In this document: positions 5,294 to 5,576 of the stretch, one piece after another
How positions within the stretch are numbered: the first letter of the stretch is position 1
How the letters are laid out: every line of letters begins with the position of its first letter
Source: an uncultured Lachnospiraceae bacterium
GTDB lineage: Bacteria; Bacillota; Clostridia; Lachnospirales; Lachnospiraceae
DNA length: 5,576 nucleotides
Assembly: GCA_902783095.1 (NCBI GenBank)
Contig: CACZPX010000196.1
Location: 1-5,576, forward strand
Direction of reading: 5' to 3'
Notes under the pieces: model-generated
The model's database searches: none
Seen by the model: the letters and a program-made list of their open reading frames with translations, nothing else
Told to the model about the DNA's origin: nothing
Translations under genes and position numbers: made by a program

Positions 5294-5576
5294 CATAGAA
5301 AATAAATATCTTTATTCAGACACTCGATGGCCGCGTCCAGATCTCTCGACGCCAGCGCGTCCACCAGCGCGCAGTGACGGTCCGCATCGACCTTGTCTTT
5401 GCGCATCGCAACATAGATCTTGCTTAAAAACCCGCCCAGCGCATCCGGCAGATATCGGTTTCCGGAGATCTTCGCGATCCCCATGTGAAACATCATATTG
5501 GTCGTGCTCTCTTCAGAGGCCTCCGCCAGTGCATAAAGGCTGTGGATCTCCTCATCCGTCGCGTTTTTGATCACCA
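5293..5576 (-). CDS. GntR-family transcriptional regulator, FCD domain, C-terminal part
   Basis: Only the last 94 or so codons are present; the frame is open to the window edge, so the N-terminal winged-helix DNA-binding domain is outside. The visible part is the all-helical FCD (FadR C-terminal) ligand-binding domain. It contains 'FHMGIAKISGNRYL', matching the family FH..I...SGN block, and 'HCALVDALASRDLDAAIEC', matching the H..L..A...RD...A block near the end. Full-length members are about 210-240 aa and act as ligand-responsive dimers that usually repress nearby genes. Two usual metal-binding positions look altered: Asn where D..FH normally has Asp (codon near 5499), and Asp near the C-terminus (about 5310) where a His is common. 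The gene lies directly upstream of the ptb promoter on the same strand, and I infer that it controls ptb-buk-iorAB in response to an acid or CoA ester. The family call rests on a partial sequence. Confidence 0.82.
   Translation of the reverse strand, partial: VIKNATDEEIHSLYALAEASEESTTNMMFHMGIAKISGNRYLPDALGGFLSKIYVAMRKDKVDADRHCALVDALASRDLDAAIECLNKDIYFL

Overview
The window looks like a fermentation gene cluster from a strictly anaerobic, fairly GC-rich Firmicute of the class Clostridia. A gut Lachnospiraceae or Oscillospiraceae relative is my inference. The reasons are strong AGGAGG-type ribosome binding sites, a ferredoxin-linked 2-oxoacid oxidoreductase, a ptb/buk pair, and codon use rich in G/C-ending codons. 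Every real gene lies on the minus strand, so transcription runs from high to low coordinates. The plus-strand open frames are shadows.

In transcription order: (1) 5576-5293, the C-terminal end of a GntR-family regulator with an FCD ligand-binding domain, cut by the window edge. (2) 5293-5252, an intrinsic terminator starting in its stop codon. (3) 5221-5193, a good sigma-70-type promoter. (4) 5141-4230, ptb, phosphate butyryltransferase family. (5) 4229-3950, a 280-bp spacer holding a multi-tier inverted repeat of about 140 bp. (6) 3949-2852, buk, butyrate kinase family. (7) 2851-2724, a 128-bp spacer with a short tandem 7-mer. (8) 2723-978 and 972-397, iorA and iorB, the two subunits of indolepyruvate:ferredoxin oxidoreductase, 5 bp apart. 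(9) 396-236, a spacer with a strong hairpin, two competing hairpins resembling a REP/RAYT-type repeat, and a promoter with a perfect TATAAT. (10) 235-1, the N-terminal 78 codons of an uncharacterised protein.

Together the four enzymes make a coherent short pathway. IorAB oxidatively decarboxylates an aryl-2-oxoacid (from Trp, Phe or Tyr) to aryl-acetyl-CoA and reduces ferredoxin. Ptb swaps CoA for phosphate. Buk transfers the phosphate to ADP, giving ATP and a free acid such as indoleacetate or phenylacetate. This is the logic of oxidative amino-acid (Stickland-type) fermentation, and it parallels clusters in which ptb-buk sits with branched-chain 2-oxoacid dehydrogenase genes. The pairing with ior instead is the main point of interest. 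The real acyl-group preference of this Ptb/Buk, and the direction of flux, cannot be read from sequence. No tRNA, rRNA, CRISPR array, IS element or recognisable transposase gene was seen.
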